Positions 1-7,871 of a DNA stretch of 23,109 nt are shown in pieces; the first letter of the stretch is position 1, and the number at the start of each line of letters is the position of its first letter. The position numbers and the translations under genes are program-made. The notes under the pieces were generated by a model, which was given only the letters and a program-made list of their open reading frames with translations, was not told the origin of the DNA and made no database searches. This DNA is from UBA3478 sp046048095 (GTDB taxonomy: Bacteria; Bacteroidota; Bacteroidia; Flavobacteriales; Flavobacteriaceae). Where the stretch lies: assembly GCA_046048095.1 (NCBI GenBank), contig JBJOGS010000042.1:1-23109 (forward strand), written 5' to 3'.

Positions 1-122
1 TTCATATCAAATTAGACTTCATCAATCCAGAATCAGCCGAACGTTTTGTTGAAAAAGGATGGGATGAAGAGCGCCAAATGTACTATTACCTACTCTACTT
101 CAATCGCGAATCAAAAAGTTAA
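1..122 (+). CDS. 3' end of an unidentified protein gene (partial)
   Basis: An open frame runs from base 3 into the TAA at 120-122 and gives about 39 residues, rich in acidic and aromatic residues and ending NREKS-like (NRESKS). The other two forward frames hit stops early (bases 13-15 and about 49-51). The gene begins outside the window, so start, length and domain cannot be judged. I do not recognise the family from this tail. Its stop overlaps the stop of the convergent gene at 119-1174: the palindrome TTAA at 119-122 serves both. Reality of the frame is inferred from its being open to the window edge and ending cleanly at the neighbour's end. Confidence 0.5.
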   Translation, partial: HIKLDFINPESAERFVEKGWDEERQMYYYLLYFNRESKS

Positions 123-1174
123 ATCACACTGAGATCTTTATAATTTCGAATCACATAGAGTAAAGCGAGTTCGAGAATAACACCCATCGAATTAGCTCTT
201 GCAAAACGCTGATCTCCAGTAAACTGACTAATCTGATTTCCGAGCTGATCGATGTGTTCCTTAGACGATAGCTCATCCAATTTAGCCGACTCCACTAATC
301 TTCGAAGCTGAGACTCTGCTCCTAACGCCCTTTTGGCTAGTGAAGAACGCTCTTCTCTCTTGTACTGAAATACAGACTCACGTTTAAGGTGGGTCTTAAT
401 TAACCGCATCATTGCTTCGTTCTCAGGAAAAAATTGAGGTCGATACACCTTGAGATCTCCCTCATAATTTTGTTGGTCAAAATCAATAGCCCGGATTTTA
501 TGAATCACACTATCAAAGTCATGGACAGGTATAACCACGTAGTTATACGCCCTCATATCGCCTAGCAACCGAATCATGCATCTTTCATTGAATTTTACGA
601 ACTCTTTCGCTAATTGTGCGCGTTGTCTTTCAGTGCAAGAAGGCAAGTAATGGCTAATGAAAACATCCCCTGGGATACCTGCGATATGCTCTTCAATTAG
701 CGTGTCCTCAGAAACAAGAAAATTCAGATTGTACGGAGAAAGAAGGTGCTCTAATTCAAGCCCATAAATACGCGAAGCATCACTTTTTTTTACGTAGAAG
801 TAGGTGTAGTTATCGTTGATGATGTTTCGAATCTTTATTCGAAAAGGTTTTGAATTTCCGAAGGTACAGTAGTCTATAGCATCCACTGAAAGGTCTTCGA
901 AAATACTATCGCTACCGTCTGAATGCAGAATAGAATAGATCTTTTTCAAAGCGATATCAATCTCTTTTCGCTCCTCTTCTAAATAAAACACTCGCACCCA
1001 TAGGGTATCATCATCTTGATGATTATAGACGGCTACAGAGCCGGCAAAGCGCAGAAGATCTTCGTAACGAACCGGAACAGCAGTGGTGCGCTTATAGCGC
1101 TCAAGATATGCTGCTAGTGGCCTGTTAATAGGATAACTCGGCTTTTTAAATATCATATTTGGAGAAGCGCTCAT
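119..1174 (-). CDS. Conserved flavobacterial protein with protein-kinase-like motifs, function unknown
   Basis: 351 residues without signal peptide or membrane segment, so probably cytoplasmic. I recognise it as a strongly conserved 'hypothetical protein' of Flavobacteriia, not as a named family. Its motif order resembles a kinase-like fold. FYVKKSDASR (about 127-135) could supply a beta3 lysine and is followed by a glutamate-bearing helix (GLELEHLL). EEHIAGIPGD (161-170) could be the hinge. LLGDMRAYNYVV (203-214) resembles the GDxxxxN catalytic loop, with D206 and N211. AIDFDQQ (229-235) resembles the metal-binding DFG/DFD, with D231. The C-terminal ~100 residues are helical and charged. The kinase reading is inference; an inactive relative or an unrelated fold is possible. 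It is divergent from uvrB by 58 bp. A second ATG lies 7 codons in, but I kept the longer start. Confidence 0.9.
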   Translation of the reverse strand: MSASPNMIFKKPSYPINRPLAAYLERYKRTTAVPVRYEDLLRFAGSVAVYNHQDDDTLWVRVFYLEEERKEIDIALKKIYSILHSDGSDSIFEDLSVDAIDYCTFGNSKPFRIKIRNIINDNYTYFYVKKSDASRIYGLELEHLLSPYNLNFLVSEDTLIEEHIAGIPGDVFISHYLPSCTERQRAQLAKEFVKFNERCMIRLLGDMRAYNYVVIPVHDFDSVIHKIRAIDFDQQNYEGDLKVYRPQFFPENEAMMRLIKTHLKRESVFQYKREERSSLAKRALGAESQLRRLVESAKLDELSSKEHIDQLGNQISQFTGDQRFARANSMGVILELALLYVIRNYKDLSVI

Positions 1175-1220
1175 GGTTTGAATATAAGTCGTTTTAAAAA
1201 GTAAAGCACTTTAGTATTGC

Positions 1221-1228
1221 TATTTTTG
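1221..1228 (+). promoter_or_regulatory. Predicted -7 box of uvrB (TATTTTTG)
   Basis: Exact match to the Bacteroidetes primary-sigma -7 consensus TAnnTTTG, ending only 4 bp before the uvrB ATG at 1233. Transcription would start at or within a few bases of the start codon, implying a leaderless or nearly leaderless mRNA. No clear -33 TTTG is seen at the right distance. Confidence 0.6.
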
Positions 1229-1232
1229 CCCT

Positions 1233-3215
1233 ATGAAGTTTGAAATTGTCTCTTCGTTTAAACCAACAGGCGATCAGCCAGAGGCCATTCGTTCATTGAG
1301 CGAGGGATTACTCGAAGGGGAGGCTTTTCAAACTCTTTTGGGGGTGACAGGTTCTGGAAAAACATTTACCATTGCGAACGTCATCGAAACGGTTCAACGA
1401 CCCACGCTGGTGTTGGCGCACAATAAGACACTAGCTGCTCAGCTTTATGCTGAATTCAAACAGTTTTTTCCGAACAATGCCGTAGAATACTTCGTTTCAT
1501 ATTACGATTACTATCAGCCCGAAGCCTACATTCCAGCAAGCGGAACCTACATAGAAAAAGACTTGAGTATTAATGAAGATATCGAAAAGCTTCGTTTAAG
1601 CACCACCTCTTCATTGCTCAGTGGCAGAAGAGACGTTATTGTCGTCGCTTCAGTTTCGTGTCTATACGGAATCGGAAATCCAATCGAATTTCAGAAAAAT
1701 GTCATCCGCATTCATCGCGGACAACGCATTGCGCGAACTCAGTTACTCAAACAACTCGTTCAATCACTCTATGCGCGCACCACTGCAGAATTTTCAAATG
1801 GAAATTTCAGAATAAAAGGAGATGTGGTGGATGTCTTTCCAGGTTATGCCGATTACGCTTTCAGGATACATTTCTTTGGAGACGAAATTGAAGAAATTGA
1901 GGCTTTTGATCCGGCCAACCAAAAAGTCATCACAGGTTACGAGCAGCTTACTATTTATCCGGCGAACATGTTTGTCACCTCGCCAGAAGTGCTTGTGCAA
2001 GCCATTCGACTGATCCAAGACGACCTAGTTAAGCAAGTGAATTACTTCAACGAAATCGGAAAACCTTTAGAGGCTAAACGCCTAGAAGAGCGCACCACCT
2101 TTGATCTTGAAATGATGAGAGAGTTGGGCTATTGTTCTGGCATAGAGAATTATTCGAGATACCTTGACGGACGTGCTCCGGGCACCCGACCCTTTTGCCT
2201 CTTAGATTACTTTCCTGAGGATTACCTTATGGTTATTGACGAAAGTCATGTTACCGTTCCTCAAGTACACGCGATGTATGGTGGAGACCGCTCGCGAAAA
2301 GAGAATTTAGTAGACTACGGATTCCGATTGCCGGCAGCATTAGACAATCGGCCACTGAAATTCGAAGAATTTGAAGCGCTTCAACATCAGGTCATTTATG
2401 TCAGTGCGACTCCTGCCGATTATGAACTCGAAAAATCTAAAGGAGTACTGGTCGAACAATTGATTCGACCCACTGGTCTTCTCGACCCTATTATAGAAAT
2501 CCGTCCGAGTAAAAACCAAATCGACGATCTCACGAATGAAATCCAGCTCAGAGCAGAGAAAGACGAGCGAACCTTGGTAACGACCTTAACCAAAAGAATG
2601 GCCGAAGAACTCACCAAATACCTCACACGTATTGGAGTGCGCTGCCGCTATATACACAGCGATGTTGATACGCTCGAGCGGGTTGAAATCATGCAAGACC
2701 TGCGACGCGGGCTATTTGATGTATTGGTCGGAGTGAACCTACTTCGCGAGGGCCTAGACCTTCCTGAGGTTTCTTTAGTGGCAATTATTGACGCGGATAA
2801 AGAGGGATTCTTGAGAAGCAATCGCAGTCTTACACAGACAGTCGGAAGGGCAGCCCGACACCTCAACGGTAAAGCCATTATGTATGCGGATACCGTAACC
2901 AAAAGCATGCAAGAAACTATCGATCAAACCACTTATCGCCGCGAAAAACAATTGGCTTACAATACCGCCCATGGCATAACACCCACGGCGTTAAATAAGC
3001 CCATTGATGAAACATTAAAAATTCAGCGAGAGCGCCCGAGCGAATCACGTTTAACCCCTTTAAGTGAAAAAGAAATTGCACAGCTCAGTGAAGGGGACAT
3101 CCAAAGTCAAATTAAGGCCACCAGAAAAGCAATGGAACAGGCTGCCAAAGCACTAGACTTTATGGAGGCGGCCAGACTCAGAGATCACCTCAAACAATTG
3201 CAGGCACAACAATAA
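1233..3215 (+). CDS. uvrB: UvrABC excinuclease subunit B
   Basis: 660 residues, close to the usual UvrB size (about 670). UvrB is the damage-verifying ATPase of nucleotide excision repair: UvrA loads it, then it recruits UvrC for incision. Visible motifs in order are Walker A GVTGSGKT (37-44), the damage-probing beta-hairpin rich in Tyr (YYDYYQPEAYIP, 90-101), the Walker B/DEAD-like DESH (336-339), VSATP (390-394), the helicase motifs around NLLREGLDLPE and QTVGRAARH, and a C-terminal UVR motif (about 620-655) that binds UvrC. All key residues look intact. Start ATG 1233 gives the standard N-terminus FEIVSSFKPTGDQP. No Shine-Dalgarno is present; a -7 box lies immediately upstream. The gene ends 5 bp before the convergent sucC stop, with no obvious terminator between them. 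Confidence 0.98.
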   Translation: MKFEIVSSFKPTGDQPEAIRSLSEGLLEGEAFQTLLGVTGSGKTFTIANVIETVQRPTLVLAHNKTLAAQLYAEFKQFFPNNAVEYFVSYYDYYQPEAYIPASGTYIEKDLSINEDIEKLRLSTTSSLLSGRRDVIVVASVSCLYGIGNPIEFQKNVIRIHRGQRIARTQLLKQLVQSLYARTTAEFSNGNFRIKGDVVDVFPGYADYAFRIHFFGDEIEEIEAFDPANQKVITGYEQLTIYPANMFVTSPEVLVQAIRLIQDDLVKQVNYFNEIGKPLEAKRLEERTTFDLEMMRELGYCSGIENYSRYLDGRAPGTRPFCLLDYFPEDYLMVIDESHVTVPQVHAMYGGDRSRKENLVDYGFRLPAALDNRPLKFEEFEALQHQVIYVSATPADYELEKSKGVLVEQLIRPTGLLDPIIEIRPSKNQIDDLTNEIQLRAEKDERTLVTTLTKRMAEELTKYLTRIGVRCRYIHSDVDTLERVEIMQDLRRGLFDVLVGVNLLREGLDLPEVSLVAIIDADKEGFLRSNRSLTQTVGRAARHLNGKAIMYADTVTKSMQETIDQTTYRREKQLAYNTAHGITPTALNKPIDETLKIQRERPSESRLTPLSEKEIAQLSEGDIQSQIKATRKAMEQAAKALDFMEAARLRDHLKQLQAQQ

Positions 3216-3220
3216 CAAAG

Positions 3221-4414
3221 TTAGGCCAACACGGCTTTCACTTTGTCTGCGGCTTCTTGAAACTGAACTGCGGCCTGGACCTTAAGCCCTGATTGATCGA
3301 TTATTTCTTTCGCTAGTTCTGCATTTGTTCCTTGGAGACGTACGATGATAGGCACGTTGATCTGATCAGCCATATTCTTGTACGCGTCGACGATTCCATT
3401 CGCTACGCGATCACAGCGAACAATGCCTCCGAAAATATTCACCAAAATGGCTTTGACATTAGGGTCTTTTAAAATAATTCTAAAAGCCTCTTCTACGCGT
3501 TTTGCATCTGCAGTGCCCCCAACATCCAAGAAGTTAGCGGGCTCACCTCCGGCCATTTTAATCAAATCCATAGTGGCCATAGCTAATCCCGCACCATTTA
3601 CCATACAACCGACGTTACCATCGAGATCAACATAGTTTAATCCCAAAGCTTTTGCTTCAACTTCGATAGGATTCTCTTCTCGAGTATCACGCATCTCGGC
3701 ATAAGCTGTTCTACGATAGAGGGCGTTGTCATCTAGCGTCACCTTGGCGTCTACTGCAATCACGCGATCATCAGATGTTTTCAGCACCGGATTAATTTCA
3801 AAGAGACTCGAATCACTCTGCTCATAGGCGTTGTATAATGCGGATACAAATCGGGTCATCTCTTTAAATGCCTTGCCTTCTAGCTTGAGGTTGAAAGCAA
3901 TATTTCGCGCCTGAAAGGCGGTAAGCCCCACAGCCGGATCAATTTCTTCAGTAAAAATCAAATGAGGTGTTTTCTCGGCCACCTCTTCAATGTCCATCCC
4001 TCCCTCAGTAGAATACATGATCATATTTCTACCACTCGCTCTGTTGAGCAACACCGACATATAAAACTCAGAAGTCTCGCTTTCACCAGGATAGTAAACA
4101 TCCTCGGCAATAAGCACTTGGTGCACGGTTTTTCCTTCAGCCGAGGTCTGTGGAGTAATCAGTTGCATTCCTATGATCTGATCCGCAAGCGTCTTCACCT
4201 CTTCGAGTGACTTTGCCAGCTTCACCCCGCCCCCTTTTCCACGTCCACCGGCGTGTACTTGTGCCTTTACTACGTACCAAGAAGTTCCTGTTTCTTCGGT
4301 CAATTTCTTAGCGGCTTGCACAGCGGCTTCAGGAGATTCAGCGACGATTCCTCGTTGAATAGCTACTCCAAAACTGGCCAAAATTTCTTTTCCTTGGTAC
4401 TCGTGTAAATTCAT
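3221..4414 (-). CDS. sucC: Succinyl-CoA synthetase (ADP-forming) beta subunit
   Basis: 397 residues, the normal SucC length. With the alpha subunit SucD it converts succinyl-CoA to succinate in the TCA cycle, coupled to phosphorylation of ADP or GDP. The N-terminal half is an ATP-grasp domain: MNLHEYQGKEIL at the start, KAQVHAGGRGKGGGVK in the nucleotide-binding loop, and FEINPVLKTSDDRVIAVDAK for metal binding. The C-terminal half is the CoA-ligase domain, with GNVGCMVNGAGLAM, FLDVGGTAD and NIFGGIVRCD. sucD is not adjacent here, as is common in Bacteroidetes. The gene is transcribed leftward from its own promoter and is divergent from lysA. Its 3' end nearly touches uvrB. Confidence 0.97.
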   Translation of the reverse strand: MNLHEYQGKEILASFGVAIQRGIVAESPEAAVQAAKKLTEETGTSWYVVKAQVHAGGRGKGGGVKLAKSLEEVKTLADQIIGMQLITPQTSAEGKTVHQVLIAEDVYYPGESETSEFYMSVLLNRASGRNMIMYSTEGGMDIEEVAEKTPHLIFTEEIDPAVGLTAFQARNIAFNLKLEGKAFKEMTRFVSALYNAYEQSDSSLFEINPVLKTSDDRVIAVDAKVTLDDNALYRRTAYAEMRDTREENPIEVEAKALGLNYVDLDGNVGCMVNGAGLAMATMDLIKMAGGEPANFLDVGGTADAKRVEEAFRIILKDPNVKAILVNIFGGIVRCDRVANGIVDAYKNMADQINVPIIVRLQGTNAELAKEIIDQSGLKVQAAVQFQEAADKVKAVLA

Positions 4415-4439
4415 AGTATGGAATTTAAAAGTGTGTGTG

Positions 4440-4447
4440 CAAAAATA
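4440..4447 (-). promoter_or_regulatory. Predicted -7 box of sucC (TATTTTTG on the minus strand)
   Basis: CAAAAATA on the + strand is an exact TAnnTTTG box on the minus strand, 25 bp upstream of the sucC ATG. This gives a 5' UTR of roughly 20 nt. A conventional ribosome-binding site is not visible. Confidence 0.55.
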
Positions 4448-4495
4448 GAAAAGAGGGTTTAATGCACCTATTGCTTTTTAGACTAATTGTCACCC

Positions 4496-4525
4496 GTGAT
4501 TGTTACATTAATCACAATATGTGAT
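4496..4525. repeat. Interlocked inverted repeats in the sucC-lysA divergent promoter region
   Basis: ATCACA-ATA-TGTGAT (4511-4525) is a perfect inverted repeat with 6-bp arms and a 3-bp centre. Its left arm also pairs with an earlier copy: GTGATT (4496-4501) and AATCAC (4510-4515), 8 bp apart. The three arms GTGAT/ATCAC/GTGAT therefore interlock. The cluster lies about 64 bp upstream of the predicted -7 boxes of both sucC and lysA. I read it as a candidate binding site for a dimeric regulator acting on one or both genes. The spacing does not fit CRP (TGTGA-N6-TCACA) or FNR sites. The 189-bp region holds no other feature I can support besides the two promoters. Confidence 0.45.
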
Positions 4526-4573
4526 ATAATGATAAATATAGCAGGCTGTTTATGGAAATTCGATGCGAGCGCC

Positions 4574-4581
4574 TTAATTTG
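4574..4581 (+). promoter_or_regulatory. Possible -7 box of lysA (TTAATTTG)
   Basis: Matches TAnnTTTG at five of six fixed positions (T for A at position 2), 22 bp before the lysA ATG at 4604. It is a weaker call than the other boxes in the window. Confidence 0.35.
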
Positions 4582-4603
4582 CAGCACATTTAGCAAAAAT
4601 TCT

Positions 4604-5836
4604 ATGCCACAGGCTCCTTTTACCGAAATCGCCCGTACTTACGGTGCCCCGGTCTATGTCTATGATGCAGAAGTGATCTCTGCCCAATACGCAAGGCTCA
4701 AAAACGCATTTAAGCAAGTGCCCAATCTCAAGTTGCATTATGCGGTCAAGGCGAATTCGAATCTGAGCATTTTAAAACTGATGCACCGCTTAGGTGCGGG
4801 TTTAGATACCGTATCTATTGAAGAGGTGCGGTTAGGTATTTTAGCAGGAGTCGCTCCAGAAGATATTATCTACACTCCGAATGGGGTTTCGATTGAAGAG
4901 CTCGAAGCGGCAAGAGAATTGGGTGTTCAAATCAATATTGACAATCTTTCAGTCTTAGAATTGTTTGGACAGCGCTATCCTGAAACTCCGGTTTGCGTTC
5001 GCATCAATCCGCATGTAATGGCCGGTGGCAACGCTAATATTTCTGTAGGCCATATCGACTCGAAATTCGGAATAAGTATTCACCAAGTTCCGCATATCCT
5101 GCGTATTGTCAAGTTAACTAACATGCGTATTAATGGGGTACACATGCATACAGGTAGCGACATCTTAGATATTGACGTGTTCTTGTATGCATCCGAAATT
5201 CTCTTTGAAGCGGCCACTCATTTTAAAGATCTTGAGTTTGTTGATTTCGGAAGCGGATTTAAAGTGCCCTATAAAAAAGATGACATCGAAACTCCAATAG
5301 AAGAGTTAGGTGAAAAGCTGAGCGAGCGATTCAATCGGTTTTGCGAGAAAGTTCAAAAACCGTTGACCTTGTCGTTTGAACCAGGCAAGTTCTTAGTAAG
5401 TCAGTCTGGCACCTTTATAGCCAAGGTCAATGTCGTGAAACAAACTACCTCTACTGTATTTGCTGGGGTAGATTCTGGCTTTAACCACCTGATGCGTCCG
5501 ATGCTCTACGGATCATACCATCACATTGAAAACATAAGCAACCCTGAAGGAAAGCCACGCTTTTATTCAGTCGTTGGATACATCTGCGAAACCGACACCT
5601 TCGGAAGCAATCGACAAATCGCTGAGATTACTGAAGGAGACCTTTTAGCCTTTCACAATGCAGGAGCCTATTGCTTCTCTATGGCGAGCAATTACAATTC
5701 ACGATTGCGTCCCGCCGAAGTGCTATGGATGGGGGGGCAAGCTCACTTGATTCGTGAACGCGAAACTTTCGATGATTTACTCAAAGGGCAAATAGCCATC
5801 GAGATCGAAGCGCTCAAGCCCGCGATGGTCAATTAG
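4604..5836 (+). CDS. lysA: Diaminopimelate decarboxylase
   Basis: 410 residues from ATG 4604, the usual length. It catalyses the last step of lysine synthesis, decarboxylating meso-diaminopimelate to L-lysine with pyridoxal phosphate. Family III decarboxylase motifs are present: the PLP lysine K49 in HYAVKANSN, HMHTGSD (180-186) for the HIGS-type phosphate contact, the glycine loop FGSGFK (215-220), EPGKF (259-263), the catalytic cysteine C328 in CETD across the dimer interface, and the aromatic Y356 in AGAYCFSM. The frame stays open upstream to a TTG at 4487, but those 39 residues have no family resemblance and include the promoter region, so I start at MPQAPFTEIARTYGAP. A run of seven G (5730-5736) near the 3' end is intact in frame. 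The downstream thioredoxin-fold gene begins 13 bp after the stop. Confidence 0.95.
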   Translation: MPQAPFTEIARTYGAPVYVYDAEVISAQYARLKNAFKQVPNLKLHYAVKANSNLSILKLMHRLGAGLDTVSIEEVRLGILAGVAPEDIIYTPNGVSIEELEAARELGVQINIDNLSVLELFGQRYPETPVCVRINPHVMAGGNANISVGHIDSKFGISIHQVPHILRIVKLTNMRINGVHMHTGSDILDIDVFLYASEILFEAATHFKDLEFVDFGSGFKVPYKKDDIETPIEELGEKLSERFNRFCEKVQKPLTLSFEPGKFLVSQSGTFIAKVNVVKQTTSTVFAGVDSGFNHLMRPMLYGSYHHIENISNPEGKPRFYSVVGYICETDTFGSNRQIAEITEGDLLAFHNAGAYCFSMASNYNSRLRPAEVLWMGGQAHLIRERETFDDLLKGQIAIEIEALKPAMVN

Positions 5837-5839
5837 TCG

Positions 5840-5847
5840 TATCTTTG
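5840..5847 (+). promoter_or_regulatory. Predicted -7 box of the thioredoxin-fold gene (TATCTTTG)
   Basis: Exact TAnnTTTG match, starting 3 bp after the lysA stop and ending 2 bp before the ATG at 5850. If used, transcription begins inside or just before the first codons, so the in-frame ATG at 5853 may be the true start. Confidence 0.5.
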
Positions 5848-5849
5848 GT

Positions 5850-6380
5850 ATGATGAAACGCTTGCTATTCTTCGTCTTTTTTATGAGCCTAGGGTGGAGC
5901 ACTTTGAGTGCTCAAGATCAATCTATCCAATGGTTGAGCTTTGAAGAAGCCGCTGAGATCGCAGAAAAAGGCACCAATAAAAAATTCTTTATCGACGTCT
6001 ATACCGATTGGTGTGGGTGGTGTAAGAAAATGGATAAAGAAACCTTCAACGACCCCAAAGTACGTGCCTACATGCTCGCCAACTATCACATGGTGAAGTT
6101 TAACGCCGAGCAGGCCGAATCCATTACGTATAAAGGTGAAACCTATCGCCTTGTCGGAAAAGGCCGCAGTATGTATCACGAATTAGCTTATGCCCTTACT
6201 CAAGGAAATTTGAGCTATCCTACAGTAATCTTTATGACTGAGCGCTTTGAAGTGTTGTCTCCTGTGGCCGGATACTACCCTGCCTCACCGTTTCTACACA
6301 TTGCCACCTACTTCGGAGATTCGTTGTACGAAACCATGACCTGGCAAGACTATGAGGCGAGCCTCAATGCTACAAGGTAA
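5850..6380 (+). CDS. Secreted thioredoxin-fold protein with a CGWC motif
   Basis: 176 residues. The N-terminus (MMKRLLFFVFFMSLGWSTLSAQD) is a clear signal peptide, probably cut near residue 20-22, so the protein works in the periplasm or at the cell surface. The mature part has a thioredoxin fold: FFIDVYTDWCGWCKKMD places the redox cysteines at C55 and C58, followed by ETFNDPKV, and the cis-proline is P124 in SYPTVIFM. This pattern matches the DUF255/thioredoxin_7 group of thiol reductases more than classical TrxA. The substrate is unknown; reduction or isomerisation of exported protein disulfides is a reasonable inference. Two in-frame ATGs (5850, 5853) are possible starts. It shares no obvious function with lysA upstream and converges on guaB with a 15-bp gap. 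Confidence 0.88.
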   Translation: MMKRLLFFVFFMSLGWSTLSAQDQSIQWLSFEEAAEIAEKGTNKKFFIDVYTDWCGWCKKMDKETFNDPKVRAYMLANYHMVKFNAEQAESITYKGETYRLVGKGRSMYHELAYALTQGNLSYPTVIFMTERFEVLSPVAGYYPASPFLHIATYFGDSLYETMTWQDYEASLNATR

Positions 6381-6395
6381 CCCGCCCTCATTCAC

Positions 6396-7871
6396 CTAAC
6401 GTCTGCTGTAATTCGGTGCCTCCTTAGTGATGGTTACATTGTGCGGGTGACTCTCGTTTATACCACTAGCCGTAATTTTAACAAATTTGCCAGTTTCTTG
6501 AAGCGTTTTGATGTCTTTCGCTCCGCAATACCCCATACCGGCTCTTAAGCCACCTATAAACTGGTGCATACTTTCGTATAGATCACCTTTGTAGGGTACA
6601 CGTCCTACAATTCCTTCAGGAACAAGTTTCTTAATATCATCTTCGACATCTTGAAAATAACGGTCTTTACTGCCCTTCTCCATCGCCTCGACAGATCCCA
6701 TCCCTCGATACGACTTAAATTTTCTTCCTTCGTAGATGATCGTCTCTCCGGGGGACTCTTTTGTTCCAGCCAACAACGAACCTAACATGACACTGTCGGC
6801 TCCGGCGGCGATCGCTTTAGGAATATCCCCTGTAAAGCGTACCCCTCCGTCAGCAATAACGGGCACCCCACTTCCCTTCAATGCGGCGGCCACTTCGAGA
6901 ACAGCCGAGAACTGAGGAAATCCGACCCCTGCAACCACACGTGTAGTACAGATTGAACCCGGACCAATCCCCACTTTAACGGCATCGGCACCCGCCTCGA
7001 CCAAATATTTGGCCGCCTCTGCAGTAGCAATATTTCCGACCACAACTTCTAACGATGAAAACGCTTTTTTTACTTCTTTCAAAACGTGAACCACTCCTTT
7101 ACTATGCCCGTGGGCGGTATCGATCACTATAGCATCCACACCGGCAGCCACTAGAGCCTCAACACGATCAAAACTATCTGGAGTAACTCCTACGGCGGCG
7201 GCCGCCAATAAACGACCGTATTTATCCTTATTGGCTTGAGGTTTTTGAGTCAATTTGGTGATATCTCGAAATGTAATCAGTCCCACCAATTGATTGTACT
7301 CGTCTACTACGGGTAGTTTCTCGATTTTATGCTCTTGAAGAATCACCTCAGCCTCGGTCAAGGTAATTCCTTTTGGAGCGGTAACTAGGTGCACTGAAGT
7401 CATCACCTCGGTGATCGGACGTTCATTATTCTTCTCAAAGCGCAAGTCTCGATTGGTAACAATCCCAGCCAACTTTCCGTGATCATCGACAATTGGAATT
7501 CCTCCTATACTGTGCTCTTTCATGCTCATTTTGGCATCGAGCACTTTAGCCTTGGTTCCTAAGGTCACCGGATCAAGGATCATTCCGGATTCAGCTCGCT
7601 TCACTCGTCTCACTTTCATCGCTTGATCTTCGATACTCATATTTTTATGCAACACACCGATCCCTCCTTCGCGAGCCATAGCAATAGCCATCTTCGACTC
7701 GGTGACCGTGTCCATCGCAGCAGAAACAATAGGAACATTAATACGGAGGTTTCTCGTGAATTGCGTGGCTATATCCACTTCTCTAGGAAGCACTTCTGAA
7801 AAGGCCGGAACCAATAAAACGTCGTCGTAAGTGAGGCCTTCGCCTACTATTTTAGAAAGATGTGCTTCCAT
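6396..7871 (-). CDS. guaB: IMP dehydrogenase
   Basis: 491 residues, full length. It oxidises IMP to XMP with NAD+, the committed step of GMP synthesis. The catalytic (beta/alpha)8 barrel is interrupted by a tandem CBS pair at roughly residues 95-210 (HSIGGIPIVDDHGKLAGIVTNRD and KIEKLPVVDEYNQLVGLITFRD), which in this family senses adenine and guanine nucleotides. The active-site loop GIGPGSICTTR carries the catalytic cysteine C308. DGGVRFTGD (341-349), the SYRGMGS phosphate loop and EGIVGRVPYKG of the flap are all intact. A perfect palindrome overlaps the start codon and predicted transcription start. The gene is separated from the upstream lyase gene by 52 bp and has its own promoter. Confidence 0.98.
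   Translation of the reverse strand: MEAHLSKIVGEGLTYDDVLLVPAFSEVLPREVDIATQFTRNLRINVPIVSAAMDTVTESKMAIAMAREGGIGVLHKNMSIEDQAMKVRRVKRAESGMILDPVTLGTKAKVLDAKMSMKEHSIGGIPIVDDHGKLAGIVTNRDLRFEKNNERPITEVMTSVHLVTAPKGITLTEAEVILQEHKIEKLPVVDEYNQLVGLITFRDITKLTQKPQANKDKYGRLLAAAAVGVTPDSFDRVEALVAAGVDAIVIDTAHGHSKGVVHVLKEVKKAFSSLEVVVGNIATAEAAKYLVEAGADAVKVGIGPGSICTTRVVAGVGFPQFSAVLEVAAALKGSGVPVIADGGVRFTGDIPKAIAAGADSVMLGSLLAGTKESPGETIIYEGRKFKSYRGMGSVEAMEKGSKDRYFQDVEDDIKKLVPEGIVGRVPYKGDLYESMHQFIGGLRAGMGYCGAKDIKTLQETGKFVKITASGINESHPHNVTITKEAPNYSRR

Noticed and set aside
1621..2972. Several open frames of 60-90 codons inside uvrB on both strands, and similar ones inside sucC, guaB, pyrD, the M28 and dnaJ genes
   Set aside because: They lie wholly within strongly supported genes, and their translations show no domain or family pattern.
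4525..4530. TATAAT hexamer upstream of lysA as a sigma-70 -10 box
   Set aside because: Bacteroidetes primary sigma uses TAnnTTTG, and the hexamer has no matching -35; likely chance in A-T rich sequence.
4487..4603. Upstream extension of lysA to a TTG at 4487 (39 extra residues)
   Set aside because: The added residues resemble no decarboxylase N-terminus and cover the inverted repeats and predicted -7 box; MPQAPFTEIARTYGAP is the normal start.
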